From Leptothrix discophora (lineage in GTDB: Bacteria; Pseudomonadota; Gammaproteobacteria; Burkholderiales; Burkholderiaceae_C), in assembly GCF_030705305.1 (NCBI RefSeq), contig NZ_JAUZEE010000001.1, positions 62,001 to 126,000 on the forward strand: 64,000 bases of DNA. Reading direction: 5' to 3'. The notes under the pieces are model-generated. The model was not told where the DNA came from, made no database searches, and saw only the letters and a list, made by a program, of their open reading frames with translations. Shown here in pieces: positions 34,230 to 43,376 of the stretch (its first letter is position 1; the number at the start of each line of letters is the position of its first letter). Both the position numbers and the translations under genes were made by a program.

Positions 34230-36299
34230 TCAGCGCACGCGCATGCCGGGCACCGCGCCGCCGTGGGGTTCGAGCACGAACAGGCCGGGGGCGGCCTTCT
34301 CGTCGGCATGGCTGGCGGCCAGCACCATGCCCTCGCTGATGCCGAACTTCATCTTGCGCGGCGCGAGGTTGGCGACCATCACGGTCAGCTTGCCTTCCAG
34401 GTCCTCGGGCTTGTAGGCGCTGCGGATGCCGCTGAAGACGTTGCGGGTGCGACCCTCGCCGACGTCCAGCGTCAGGCGCAGCAGCTTGTCGGAGCCGTCG
34501 ACCGTCTCGGCCTTGACGATGCGCGCGATGCGCAGGTCGACCTTGGAGAAGTCGTCGATCTTGATCTCGTCGGCGATGTCCTCGCCGCCGGGCACGACCT
34601 TCTCGGGCGCCGGGGCCTCGAACAGCGCGTCCAGCAGCTTCGGGTCGACCCGCTGCAGCAGGTGCTGGTAGGCGCCGATGACCTGCGCGCCCAGGCGCCG
34701 GTCGGCGTCGGCGAAGGTCAGCGGCTCGACCTGCAGGAAGGCCTCGACCTGCGCGGCCACGCCCGGCAGCACCGGCTTGAGGTAGACGGTCAGCAGCCGG
34801 AAGGCCTCGATGCAGACGCTGCAGACGTCGTGCAGCACGGCATCCTGGCCGGCCTGCTTGGCCAGCTCCCAGGGCTTGTTGCGGTCGACGTATTCGTTGA
34901 CGCGGTCGGCCAGCGCCATGACCTCGCGCAGCGCCTTGCCGAACTCGCGCGTCTCGTACAGCGTGGTGATGGTGTCCTTGTGGGCCTGCAGGCCGTCGAG
35001 CAGCACGTTGCCCTCGACGCCCAGTTCGCCCGACAGCCGGCCGCCGAAGCGCTTGGCCAGGAAGCCGGCGGCGCGCGAGGCGATGTTCACGTACTTGCCG
35101 ACCAGGTCCGAGTTGACGCGGCTGGCGAAGTCCTCGGGGTTGAAGTCGATGTCCTCGACCCGGGCGTTGAGCTTGGCGGCGATGTAGTAGCGCAGCCAGT
35201 GCGGGTCCATGCCCAGGCTCAGGTACTTCAGCGGGTCCAGGCCGGTGCCGCGGCTCTTGCTCATCTTCTCGCCGTTGTTGACGGTCATGAAGCCGTGCAC
35301 GAAGACGTTGTTGGGCACCTTGCGGCCGCTGAAATGCAGCATCGCCGGCCAGAACAGCGTGTGGAAGTAGGTGATGTCCTTGCCGATGAAGTGGTACTGC
35401 TCGACCGCCGGATCGGCGATGAACGCGTCGTAGCCGCGGGTCTCGCCGTACCTTGCCTTCGGGCCGCCCTTGTCGAAGTAGTTCTTGAGCGAGGCGAGGT
35501 AGCCGATCGGCGCGTCCAGCCAGACGTAGAAGTACTTGCCCGGCGCGTCCGGGATCTCGATGCCGAAGTAGGGCGCATCGCGGCTGATGTCCCAGTCGCC
35601 CAGGCCGCCCTTGCCGTCCTCGTCCTGGGTGAACCACTCGCGGATCTTGTTGATCACCTCGGACTGGAGCTTGTCCGGCTCCTGCGTCCACTGCTGCAGG
35701 AACTCGACGCAGCGCGGATCGCTGAGCTTGAAGAAGTAGTGGTCGCTGGTGCGCAGCACCGGCGTCGCGCCCGACAGCGCCGAGTACGGGTTCTTCAGCT
35801 CGGTCGGGCTGTAGACCGCGCCGCAGGACTCGCAGGAGTCGCCGTACTGGTCCTTGGCGCCGCACTTCGGGCACTCGCCCTTGATGAAGCGGTCGGGCAG
35901 GAACATGCCCTTCTCGGGGTCGTAGAACTGCTCGATCGGGCGGACCTCGATCAGCTCGTTCTTGCGCAGGCCGAGGTAGACCGACTGCGCCAGCTCGTGG
36001 TTCTCGATGCCGTCGGTCGAATGCCAGTTGTCGAAGGCGATGCGGAAGCCGTCGAGGTATTCCTTGCGGCCGGCGGCGATGTCGGCGACGAACTGCTGCG
36101 GCGTCTTGCCGGCCTTCTCGGCGGCGATCATGATCGGCGCGCCGTGCGCGTCGTCGGCACCGACGAAGTGGACCTGGTGGCCCATCAGCCGCTGGAACCG
36201 CACCCAGATGTCGGCCTGGATGTACTCCATGATGTGGCCGATGTGGAACTTGCCGTTGGCATAGGGCAGGGCGGTCGTGACGAAAAGCTGGCGGGGCAT
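34230..36299 (-). CDS. metG: Methionine-tRNA ligase
   Basis: 689 residues, the long bacterial form. Class I signatures HIGH (in [10 protein letters not shown]) and KMSKS (345-349), a zinc-knuckle CPKC...CESC for the connective domain, the anticodon-binding helical domain, and a C-terminal tRNA-binding/dimerisation OB fold ([13 protein letters not shown]...[19 protein letters not shown]). Charges initiator and elongator tRNA-Met. ATG 36299 begins [16 protein letters not shown], the family start. DUF1275 follows closely. Confidence 0.97.
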   Translation of the reverse strand: MPRQLFVTTALPYANGKFHIGHIMEYIQADIWVRFQRLMGHQVHFVGADDAHGAPIMIAAEKAGKTPQQFVADIAAGRKEYLDGFRIAFDNWHSTDGIENHELAQSVYLGLRKNELIEVRPIEQFYDPEKGMFLPDRFIKGECPKCGAKDQYGDSCESCGAVYSPTELKNPYSALSGATPVLRTSDHYFFKLSDPRCVEFLQQWTQEPDKLQSEVINKIREWFTQDEDGKGGLGDWDISRDAPYFGIEIPDAPGKYFYVWLDAPIGYLASLKNYFDKGGPKARYGETRGYDAFIADPAVEQYHFIGKDITYFHTLFWPAMLHFSGRKVPNNVFVHGFMTVNNGEKMSKSRGTGLDPLKYLSLGMDPHWLRYYIAAKLNARVEDIDFNPEDFASRVNSDLVGKYVNIASRAAGFLAKRFGGRLSGELGVEGNVLLDGLQAHKDTITTLYETREFGKALREVMALADRVNEYVDRNKPWELAKQAGQDAVLHDVCSVCIEAFRLLTVYLKPVLPGVAAQVEAFLQVEPLTFADADRRLGAQVIGAYQHLLQRVDPKLLDALFEAPAPEKVVPGGEDIADEIKIDDFSKVDLRIARIVKAETVDGSDKLLRLTLDVGEGRTRNVFSGIRSAYKPEDLEGKLTVMVANLAPRKMKFGISEGMVLAASHADEKAAPGLFVLEPHGGAVPGMRVR

Positions 36300-36438
36300 G
36301 GCGGACGGTTCTCGGTGACTGCGCGGACCGCAGGAAGGGGGCGGATTTTAGGGGCCGCACCGTGGGCTGCCGACGGGATGGACGTCCCGCCGGGCGCGCC
36401 CGTAAGCTGCGGGTCCTCACTCAGCCGGAGCACCGACG

Positions 36439-37551
36439 ATGGACGTCATGACCGCACCACGACGCAAGACCACGACACGGCTGGCGAACTGGCGGATGCT
36501 GCGCAGCGGCCTGCGGGTGACGGGTCTGCTGATGACGGGCCTGCTGGTGTCGGGCCTGCTGCTGACGGGCCTGCCGGCGCGCGCCGAGACGATGCCCGTC
36601 AGCGACTTTTCCGCCGGACCGCCCAACGGCGTCTACGCCTTCCCCAGCCGCACGCCGCGGACGCTGCCGGAACTGCTGCGCGGGCAGGGCGAGGCGGCGC
36701 AGCCGGTCGGACACCTGTTCCTGCCGGCCGACACCGGTCAGGGCAAGGTCGGCGCGGTCGTCTTCGTGCATGGCTCCGGCGGTATCTACGACGCCATGCT
36801 GGGCCACTGGCCGCAGGCCTTCAACCGGGCCGGCATCGCCTATCTGGCGCTGGACATGTTCGGGCCCCGGGGCGTGCGCAGCACGGCGGAGGATCAGTCC
36901 CAGGTCCCGTTCTCGGCCGACCTGGCCGATGCCTACGCGGCCTTGCGCCTGCTGGCCACGCACCCACGCATCGACCCGGCCCGCATCGCGGTGATCGGCA
37001 CCTCGCGTGGCGGCATCGCGGCCTGGCGGGTGGCCGGCACGCGCCTGACCGCCAGCCAGAAGCTGCCCGGTGGCCTGCGCTTCGCGGCCCACGTGATGCT
37101 CTATGCCGGCGGATGCAGCGGGGGCTTCCGCCACGTCGTGCGCGCCGGCGTGTTCGGACCGGCGCCGATGCTGTGGGTCCACGGCGAGGCCGACGACTAC
37201 ACGCCGATCGGCGCGTGCCGCGAGTACGCCGGCCTGATCGGGCAGGCCGGCACGCCGGTCGAGTTCGTCGCACTGCCGGGTGCCCACCACAAGTTCGACA
37301 GCGACGACAGCCGTTTCATCCTCGTGCGCGGCGCCCAGCGCACCCGCGAGGACTGCCCGCTGCAGTTCGACGTCGACAGCCTGGGCTGGAGCGACCGCAC
37401 CACCGGCGAACGCCTGAGCCCCGAGGCCATGGCCGAGGTCAACCGCAGCCGCTGCGCCGCGCTCGGTGCGCACGTGCAGGGCGATCGCGCCGCGCGGGAC
37501 GAGGCCACCCGCGCCGTGCTGGACTTTCTGGCCAAGGTGTACGCCAGGTGA
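36439..37551 (+). CDS. Secreted dienelactone-hydrolase-like alpha/beta hydrolase
   Basis: 370 residues. A basic N-terminus and a hydrophobic segment (about 27-48) built from a repeated LLxxG unit form the signal sequence ending ARAE. The hydrolase has VVFVHGSGGIYDAM, nucleophile Ser189 in GTSRGG, Asp252/253 in HGEADDYTP and His283 in PGAHHKF, a complete Ser-His-Asp triad (dienelactone hydrolases more often use Cys). Substrate unknown. The stop overlaps the GTG of the ferredoxin gene (GTGA). Confidence 0.83.
   Translation: MDVMTAPRRKTTTRLANWRMLRSGLRVTGLLMTGLLVSGLLLTGLPARAETMPVSDFSAGPPNGVYAFPSRTPRTLPELLRGQGEAAQPVGHLFLPADTGQGKVGAVVFVHGSGGIYDAMLGHWPQAFNRAGIAYLALDMFGPRGVRSTAEDQSQVPFSADLADAYAALRLLATHPRIDPARIAVIGTSRGGIAAWRVAGTRLTASQKLPGGLRFAAHVMLYAGGCSGGFRHVVRAGVFGPAPMLWVHGEADDYTPIGACREYAGLIGQAGTPVEFVALPGAHHKFDSDDSRFILVRGAQRTREDCPLQFDVDSLGWSDRTTGERLSPEAMAEVNRSRCAALGAHVQGDRAARDEATRAVLDFLAKVYAR
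36511..36570. repeat. 15-bp tandem repeat inside a signal-peptide coding region
   Basis: Four 15-bp units (36511-36525, 36526-36540, 36541-36555, 36556-36570) of the form CTGCTGxTGxCGGGC, each coding L-L/R-x-x-G, make up the hydrophobic core of the signal sequence of the hydrolase at 36439. Unit number would set the length of the signal helix. Confidence 0.8.
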
Positions 37552-37865
37552 GTGACCTGCCCGCTGTGCGCTGGACCCTGGCGCTGCCGGACGGCACGCG
37601 CATCGAGGTGCCATCGGGCACCGACCTCGTCAGCGCGGCGCAGGCGGCCGGCTGGCGCTGGCCACGTTCCTGTCGCAACGGCACCTGCCGGACCTGCCGG
37701 GTCCGCGTCATCGCGGGTGAGGCGGTGCACCGCATCGACTGGCCGGGCCTGAGCCGCGAGGAGCTGGCCGAGGGCTGGGTCCTGCCGTGCGTCTGCGAAG
37801 CCCGGTCGGACCTGGTGGTTGACGCCGAGGCCCGCCACGACACGATGACGCTCAAGCCCCGCTGA
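37548..37865 (+). CDS. Plant-type [2Fe-2S] ferredoxin
   Basis: 105 residues, single domain. Cluster ligands are visible as C-x4-C-x2-C (SCRNGTCRTC) and a final Cys in VLPCVCEA, with the beta-grasp opening WTLALPDGTRIEVPSG. It starts with GTG that overlaps the hydrolase stop (GTGA), so no ATG is used. Likely a small electron carrier; its partner is not evident. It is followed 127 bp later by apbC, an Fe-S carrier gene, but no operon link is clear. Confidence 0.88.
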   Translation: MSDLPAVRWTLALPDGTRIEVPSGTDLVSAAQAAGWRWPRSCRNGTCRTCRVRVIAGEAVHRIDWPGLSREELAEGWVLPCVCEARSDLVVDAEARHDTMTLKPR

Positions 37866-37992
37866 GCGCTGGGGTCTGTCCCCCTGCGCCGGGCTGTGGG
37901 TGTGCCGGTAGACTGTTCGGTTGTCGTTTTCATATCGACCCCTCCGGACGTTCCGACGACCTCTCGACCACCTTCCGACGACCGCAGCCACC

Positions 37993-39084
37993 ATGTCCCT
38001 GACCGATAGCGCGATCCGCGCCGCGATCCAGACCGTCATCGATCCCAACACCGGCCGCGACTTCATCAGCGCGAAGCAGGTCCGCAACCTCAGCCTCGAC
38101 GGCGAGGACGTCGCCTTCGACATCGAGCTGGGCTACCCGGCCCGCAGCCAGCACGCGATGCTGCGCAAGGCGCTGATCGACGCGGTGCGCACGGTGCCCG
38201 GCGTGGGCAACGTCAGCGTCAACGTGTCCAGCAAGATCACCGCCCATGCGGTGCAGCGCGGCGTGCAGCTGCTGCCGGGCGTCAAGAACATCGTGGCCAT
38301 CGCCTCCGGCAAGGGCGGCGTGGGCAAGAGCACCACCGCCGTCAACCTGGCGCTGGCGCTGGCCGCCGAAGGCGCGCGCGTGGGCATCCTCGATGCGGAC
38401 ATCTATGGCCCCAGCCAGCCGATGATGCTGGGCGTCTCGGGCAAGCCCGACAGCCACGACGGCAAGACGATGGAGCCGCTGGTCGGCCACGGCATCGAGG
38501 TCATGTCCATCGGCTTCATGGTCGATCCGGACCAGGCCATGATCTGGCGCGGCCCGATGGCCACGCAGGCGCTCGAACAGCTGCTGCGCCAGACCAACTG
38601 GCACGACCTCGACTACCTCATCGTCGACATGCCCCCGGGCACCGGCGACATCCAGCTGACGCTGTCGCAGCGCGTGCCGGTGACCGGCGCGGTGATCGTC
38701 ACCACGCCGCAGGACATCGCGCTGCTGGACGCCAAGAAGGGCGTGTCGATGTTCCAGAAGGTCAGCGTGCCCATCCTCGGCGTGGTCGAGAACATGGCCG
38801 TCTACTGCTGCCCGAACTGCGGCCACACCGCCCACATCTTCGGTGCCGACGGCGGCAAGAAGATGGCCGCCGAGCAGGGCCTGGCCTACCTCGGTGCGCT
38901 GCCGCTGACGCTGAGCATCCGCGAGCAGGCCGACAACGGCCGGCCGACCGTGGTGGCCGAGCCCGACGGGGAGATCGCCGCCCTGTACAAGTCGCTGGCC
39001 CGGCAGGTCGCCATCAAGATTGCCGACGCGGCCAAGGACTATTCGTCCAAGTTCCCCACCATCACCGTCAGCAAGTCGACCTGA
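37993..39084 (+). CDS. apbC: Iron-sulfur cluster carrier protein ApbC (Mrp/NBP35 family)
   Basis: 363 residues. An N-terminal MIP18-like domain (SAKQVRNLSLDGEDVAFDI) is followed by the P-loop ATPase: IVAIASGKGGVGKSTT, DADIYGPSQPMMLG, VDMPPGTGD and the metal-binding CPNC in VYCCPNCGH. Loads [4Fe-4S] clusters onto apo-proteins. ATG 37993 is the family start; the open frame reaches 37921. A strong ribosome-binding site is not apparent. Divergent arrangement relative to metG, as in many Betaproteobacteria. Confidence 0.94.
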   Translation: MSLTDSAIRAAIQTVIDPNTGRDFISAKQVRNLSLDGEDVAFDIELGYPARSQHAMLRKALIDAVRTVPGVGNVSVNVSSKITAHAVQRGVQLLPGVKNIVAIASGKGGVGKSTTAVNLALALAAEGARVGILDADIYGPSQPMMLGVSGKPDSHDGKTMEPLVGHGIEVMSIGFMVDPDQAMIWRGPMATQALEQLLRQTNWHDLDYLIVDMPPGTGDIQLTLSQRVPVTGAVIVTTPQDIALLDAKKGVSMFQKVSVPILGVVENMAVYCCPNCGHTAHIFGADGGKKMAAEQGLAYLGALPLTLSIREQADNGRPTVVAEPDGEIAALYKSLARQVAIKIADAAKDYSSKFPTITVSKST

Positions 39085-39129
39085 GGCCGCACCGGCGCGT
39101 GGGCCCGCGCCGACGCGGGCCCGGCGGCC

Positions 39130-39840
39130 TCACTGGCCGTCGCCGTTCGCGCCGGGCTTGAAGACCCGCACACGGTGCCACTGCGCGCGGCTCACCGCCG
39201 CGATCACGCAGGGCCGGTTCTTCGGCTGGATGCCCGCATGCAGGAAGTTGCCGGCCACATCGCGCACCGGCCACCAGAGCACGCCCGACTTCAGCCGCAG
39301 CAGGTCGGTGGCCGATTCCAGCTGCCGGCCCGAGGCGGGCTGGAGTTCCTCGGCGTAGACGACCACCTTCTCGCGCGACCACAGCACCCGCCGGCCCAGG
39401 CCGCCGGGCTCGTCGGTCGACAGCGTGTCGGACCATTCGTTGCGTGAATCGATGGTGCGCACCGTGCGCGCGGTGCCGCTCATCGGGCAGAAGGCGTGCG
39501 AGCGGCTGACCAGGACCTTGATCGGCCGGTTCAGCGCCGCCTGGCGCGCGCGGCCGTCGGGCGCGGCACGCGGGCCGGAGGGCGTGACCGTGTCGGCCCG
39601 GGCCGGCATGGCCGACGTCCAGCCGCCCAGCGCGACCATCAACGCCAGCCACAGGGCCCGCCAGCGACGGCCTGCCGGACGTCCGCTGCGCCGCTCGACC
39701 GGCACGCCCGGCACGACCGGCACGACTGGCATGACCCACGAGGGGACGTCGCGGCGCAGGGCCATCCGGCGGCGTCGGCCGCTGGCGTCTGGCGCAGACC
39801 GTGCCCAGGGCACGGCGATCGACATGGCGATTCGAGTCAT
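39130..39840 (-). CDS. Secreted protein of unknown function
   Basis: 236 residues. Basic N-terminus (RRRRMALRRD) and hydrophobic core WLALMVALGGWTSAMPARA form a signal sequence, so periplasmic or exported. The mature part reads RPIKVLVSRSHAFCPMSGTARTV, VVVYAEELQPASGR and SGVLWWPVRDVAGN; I do not recognise the family. ATG 39840 is assumed; another in-frame ATG lies at about 39884. Convergent with apbC, divergent from the LysR regulator. Confidence 0.6.
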   Translation of the reverse strand: MTRIAMSIAVPWARSAPDASGRRRRMALRRDVPSWVMPVVPVVPGVPVERRSGRPAGRRWRALWLALMVALGGWTSAMPARADTVTPSGPRAAPDGRARQAALNRPIKVLVSRSHAFCPMSGTARTVRTIDSRNEWSDTLSTDEPGGLGRRVLWSREKVVVYAEELQPASGRQLESATDLLRLKSGVLWWPVRDVAGNFLHAGIQPKNRPCVIAAVSRAQWHRVRVFKPGANGDGQ

Positions 39841-39954
39841 GGCGGTTGCCGGCCGGGGCCGGTGGAGTGTGAGGAAAATCATAAACGCTGGACCCTGAAC
39901 CCCTGCGCCGGGGTCCGTCGGGCTGGCGCGACAGACCGGCCGACAATCCCGACC

Positions 39955-41004
39955 ATGAACCTTCTGGACGCGATGCGCTACCTCGCGGCGCTGGAGCAGC
40001 ATCGCCACTTCGGCCGTGCCGCGCAGGCCTGCCACATCACCCAGCCGGCGCTGTCGAACGCGCTGCGCTCGCTGGAGACCAGCCTGGGCGTGCCGATCGT
40101 GCGGCGTGGTCGCCAGTTCGAGGGCCTGACGCCCGAGGGCGAGCGCGTGCTGGCCAGCGCGCGGCGCATGCTGCACGAGCAGGAGCGGCTGACGCAGGAC
40201 CTCGCCAGCTTCATCGGCCAGCCACGCGGGCGGCTGCAGATCGGCGTGGTGCCGACGGCCTTGCCGGTGGCGATGCGGCTGGCCGCCCGGCTGCGCGAGC
40301 GTTGCGCGGGCATCCAGCCGGTGGTGCGCTCGCTCAGCTCGCAGGCCATCGAGGCCGGGCTGGAGAACCTGACGCTGGACCTCGCGCTCGGCTACAGCGA
40401 GCGCCAGGAGGTCGCGCAGCGCCGCCTGGCCGTGCTGCCGCAGTACACCGAGCGGTACTACCTGGTCGAACGTGACCGGGTCGAACGTGACCGGGTCGAG
40501 CGTGACCCGGTCGAGCGTGCCGCCGAGGCTGCCAGCGTCCATCCAGCCGATGCAGCCGATGCAGCCGATGCAGCCGATGCAGCCGATGCCGCGCCCTGCC
40601 GCTGGTCCGACGCGGCGCAGCGGGCGATGGTCCTGCTGACGCCGGAGATGCACAACCGCGCCATCGTCGACCGCGCGCTCCGCGATGCCGGTGTGCAGGC
40701 CGAGGCCGCGATCGAGACCGACACCGTGCTCGCGCTGCTGCAACCGCTGCTGGACGACGGCCCCGGTGCGCTCGCGGCCATCCTGCCCGGCGCGCTGGTC
40801 GCCACGCTGCGCAGCGTGCCCGGCCTGCGCGCGCGGGCGCTGGTCGAGCCGCTGGTCGAGACCCCCATCGGCCTGCTGACCGCCTCGCACGTCCAGCCCA
40901 CGCCCGCATTGGCGGCGGCGCTGGCGCTGGCCGGAGAAGCCCACTGGCTGGCGGATGTGGCGGCGCGGACCGGCGTGGGTGTGGCCTGGCCCGCCGGTTC
41001 CTGA
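39955..41004 (+). CDS. fdsR: LysR-type regulator of the formate dehydrogenase operon
   Basis: 349 residues. N-terminal winged helix-turn-helix AALEQHRHFGRAAQACHITQPALSNALRSLE, then a LysR effector domain with LQIGVVPTALPVAM. Adjacent to fdsG in the same orientation, as FdsR in Cupriavidus, so it probably controls the operon in response to formate. A region near residues 171-212 carries an expanded VERDR and ADA repeat (see the tandem repeat entry) that is absent from typical LysR proteins, although the ends of the domain (MHNRAIVDRAL, PIGLLTASHV) are normal. ATG 39955 is the only sensible start. Confidence 0.88.
   Translation: MNLLDAMRYLAALEQHRHFGRAAQACHITQPALSNALRSLETSLGVPIVRRGRQFEGLTPEGERVLASARRMLHEQERLTQDLASFIGQPRGRLQIGVVPTALPVAMRLAARLRERCAGIQPVVRSLSSQAIEAGLENLTLDLALGYSERQEVAQRRLAVLPQYTERYYLVERDRVERDRVERDPVERAAEAASVHPADAADAADAADAADAAPCRWSDAAQRAMVLLTPEMHNRAIVDRALRDAGVQAEAAIETDTVLALLQPLLDDGPGALAAILPGALVATLRSVPGLRARALVEPLVETPIGLLTASHVQPTPALAAALALAGEAHWLADVAARTGVGVAWPAGS
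40465..40588. repeat. Two tandem repeats inside fdsR
   Basis: Three 15-bp units GTCGAxCGTGACC[C/G]G (40465-40509) plus a degenerate fourth coding VERDR, then five perfect 9-bp CAGCCGATG units (40544-40588) coding repeated ADA. Both are in frame and lie in the LysR effector domain. Confidence 0.9.
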
Positions 41005-41192
41005 GCCATCCCGGGTTCCGCACGGTGGCCTGCGGAAAGGTGGCCATCGATTCGCCCCGTGAATGGCACCCTGTCGTTTTCCCATTGGACACGGCCGCTG
41101 GCACGGCGGGATAGTTGTCCATGGTCCGTCGAGGCGGGCCGGCCGGTCCGAGGCCGGCTGCCGGCCCGGTCGGACGTGTGGAGACCACCGAC

Positions 41193-41720
41193 ATGACAAC
41201 AACCCCGATCACCCCCGTGCTCAGCGCGGACGAGGCGCAGGCGCTGGCCGGCATCCTGGCCGCCCATGCCGGCCGACCCGGCGCGCTGCTGCCCATCCTT
41301 CATGACGTGCAGCACGCCTTCGGCCACATCCCGCGGGCCAGCCTGGCGGTGATCGGCCGGGCGCTGAACCTGTCGCGCGCCGAGGTCCACGGCGTCGTGA
41401 CCTACTACGACCATTTCCGCACCGAGCCGGCCGGCCGGCACGTCATCCAGGTCTGCCGCGCGGAGGCCTGCCAGGCCCGTGGCAGCGAGGCCCTGTGGAC
41501 CCACGCCTGCCGCCGCACCGGCTGCGACGAGGACCGTCCGACCTCGGCCGATGGCCAGTGGACGCTGGAGCCGGTCTACTGCCTCGGGTTGTGTGCCTCG
41601 GGGCCGTCGGTCCAGATCGGCGAACGCCTGCATGCCCGCATGAACCCGGCCAGCCTGGACGCGAAGCTGGCGGCGCTGGACGTGGCCGCGACGGCGCAGG
41701 GCACGGAGGTGTCGGCATGA
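41193..41720 (+). CDS. fdsG: NAD-dependent formate dehydrogenase, gamma subunit
   Basis: 175 residues. NuoE-like [2Fe-2S] thioredoxin-fold subunit: LLPILHDVQHAFGHIPRASL and the cluster ligands CRAEAC and YCLGLCASGPSV. It pairs with FdsB to pass electrons to NAD+. ATG 41193 has a TGGAGA ribosome-binding site; the open frame starting at 41115 lies in the leader. Stop overlaps fdsB (ATGA). Confidence 0.95.
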   Translation: MTTTPITPVLSADEAQALAGILAAHAGRPGALLPILHDVQHAFGHIPRASLAVIGRALNLSRAEVHGVVTYYDHFRTEPAGRHVIQVCRAEACQARGSEALWTHACRRTGCDEDRPTSADGQWTLEPVYCLGLCASGPSVQIGERLHARMNPASLDAKLAALDVAATAQGTEVSA

Positions 41721-43366
41721 AGGCGATCCAGGTCTACGTGCCGCGCGACAGCGCCGCGCTGGCCGTCGGTGCCGACGAGGTCGCCGACGCCATCGTCGCC
41801 CAGGCTGCCGCACGCGGTGCCTCGGTCGAGCTGGTCCGCAACGGCTCGCGCGGCCTGCTGTGGCTGGAGACGCTGGTCGAGGTCGCGACGCCCGCCGGCC
41901 GCGTCGCCTACGGCCCGGTTGGCGTCGACGACGTGGCCGGCCTGTTCGAGGCCGGCTTCCTGAGCGGTGCCGACCATGCGCTGGGCCATGGCCTGACCGA
42001 GCAGATCCCCTGGCTGGCCCGCCAGCAGCGCCTGCTGTGCGCGCGCATGGGCGTGACCGATCCGCTGTCGCTGGCCGACTACGCCCGCCACGGCGGCTGG
42101 GCCGGCCTGCAGGCCGCCCTGCAGATGCCGGCCGACACGATCTGGCAGACCGTGCTCGATTCGGGCCTGCGCGGACGCGGCGGCGCCGCGTTCCCGGCCG
42201 GCATCAAGTGGCGCACGGTGGCGCAGGCGCAGGCTGCGCAGAAGTACGTCGTCTGCAACGCCGACGAGGGCGACTCCGGCACCTTCGCCGACCGCATGGT
42301 GCTGGAGGGCGATCCCTACATGCTGATCGAGGGCATGACGCTGGCCGCGCTGGGCAGCGGCGCGACCCAGGGCTACGTCTACATCCGCAGCGAGTACCCG
42401 GTCGCCTTCGAGGTGTTCTGCGAGGCGATCCGCCGCGCGACCGAGGCCGGCTTCCTCGGCGACAGCGTGCTGGGCAGCGGCCGTGCCTTCCGCCTGGAAG
42501 CCCGGCTGGCCGCCGGCAGCTACGTCTGCGGCGAGGAAACCGCGATGCTGGAGAGCCTGGAAGGCCGCCGCGGCATCGTGCGCGCCAAGCCGCCGATCCC
42601 GGCGCTCAAGGGCCTGTTCGACCAGCCCACCATCATCAACAACGTGCTGACCTTCGCGTCGGCGCCGTGGATCCTGGCCCACGGCGCACCGGCCTACAAG
42701 GCCTACGGACGCGGCCGCTCGACCGGCACCTTGCCCTTCCAGCTGGCCGGCAACATCGCCCGCGGCGGTCTGGTCGAGCTGGCCTTCGGCACCACGCTGC
42801 GCCAGCTGCTGGAGGACTTCGGCGGCGGCACCGCCAGCGGTCGTCCGGCCAAGGCGGTGCAGGTCGGCGGCCCGCTGGGCACCTACCTGCCCGAGTCGCA
42901 GTGGGACATCCCGCTGGACTACGAGGCCTATGCCGCGGTCGGCGCGGTGGTCGGCCACGGTGGCCTGGTCGTGCACGACGACACCGCCGACCTCGCCAAG
43001 CTGGCCCGCTACGCCATGGCCTTCTGTGCCCACGAGAGCTGCGGCAAGTGCACGCCCTGCCGGATCGGCAGCACGCGCGGCGTCGAGGTCATCGACCGCA
43101 TCCTTGGTCTCGATCCGCAGCGTGCCGCCAGCGCCGGGCCGCCCCAAGCTGGCGGGCTCCCCTCGGGGGGCGACGCCGCAGGCGTCTTGGGGCAGAAGTT
43201 GCAGCAGGTGCATCTGCTGCGTGATCTCTGCGACACCATGGTCCACGGCAGCCTGTGCGCGATGGGCGGCATGACGCCCTATCCGGTGCTGTCGGCGCTG
43301 AACCATTTCCCGGCGGACTTCGGCCTCGCCGCCAGTCCGCTGCAAGACGACCGCACGGCCGCCTGA
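41717..43366 (+). CDS. fdsB: NAD-dependent formate dehydrogenase, beta subunit
   Basis: 549 residues. An N-terminal thioredoxin-like domain (MKAIQVYVPRDS, about 1-140) precedes the NuoF-like diaphorase: FMN/NAD binding in GLRGRGGAAFPAGIKWR, NADEGDSGTFADRMVLEGDP and YVCGEETAMLESLEGRRG; the [4Fe-4S] ligands are in ESCGKCTPCR and in LCDTMVHGSLCAMGG. About 25 extra residues (DPQRAASAGPPQAGG...) separate the two parts of the cluster motif; they are encoded by a palindromic repeat. ATG 41717 overlaps the fdsG stop. The function is NADH formation from formate electrons. Confidence 0.94.
   Translation: MKAIQVYVPRDSAALAVGADEVADAIVAQAAARGASVELVRNGSRGLLWLETLVEVATPAGRVAYGPVGVDDVAGLFEAGFLSGADHALGHGLTEQIPWLARQQRLLCARMGVTDPLSLADYARHGGWAGLQAALQMPADTIWQTVLDSGLRGRGGAAFPAGIKWRTVAQAQAAQKYVVCNADEGDSGTFADRMVLEGDPYMLIEGMTLAALGSGATQGYVYIRSEYPVAFEVFCEAIRRATEAGFLGDSVLGSGRAFRLEARLAAGSYVCGEETAMLESLEGRRGIVRAKPPIPALKGLFDQPTIINNVLTFASAPWILAHGAPAYKAYGRGRSTGTLPFQLAGNIARGGLVELAFGTTLRQLLEDFGGGTASGRPAKAVQVGGPLGTYLPESQWDIPLDYEAYAAVGAVVGHGGLVVHDDTADLAKLARYAMAFCAHESCGKCTPCRIGSTRGVEVIDRILGLDPQRAASAGPPQAGGLPSGGDAAGVLGQKLQQVHLLRDLCDTMVHGSLCAMGGMTPYPVLSALNHFPADFGLAASPLQDDRTAA
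43141..43193. repeat. Palindromic repeat embedded in fdsB
   Basis: Inverted termini GCCCCAAG (43141-43148) and CTTGGGGC (43186-43193) enclose a GC-rich core with CCCCTCGGGG. This looks like the short palindromic repeat often seen between genes in Burkholderiales, here translated in frame as about 20 residues of FdsB. Confidence 0.75.
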
Positions 43367-43376
43367 GGAGACCGCG

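Noticed and set aside
32239-36420. A 1393-codon open frame on the reverse strand across metG and DUF1275
   Set aside because: Only its last 310 codons (scpA) look like protein; the rest is an Arg/Ala-rich shadow of metG in another frame, a common effect of high GC.
33036-37865. A 1609-codon plus-strand open frame
   Set aside because: It is antisense to scpA and metG, and only the end (ferredoxin, 37548-37865) is real.
40544-40588. CRISPR-like repeats
   Set aside because: Units are 9 bp, contiguous, in frame and without spacers.
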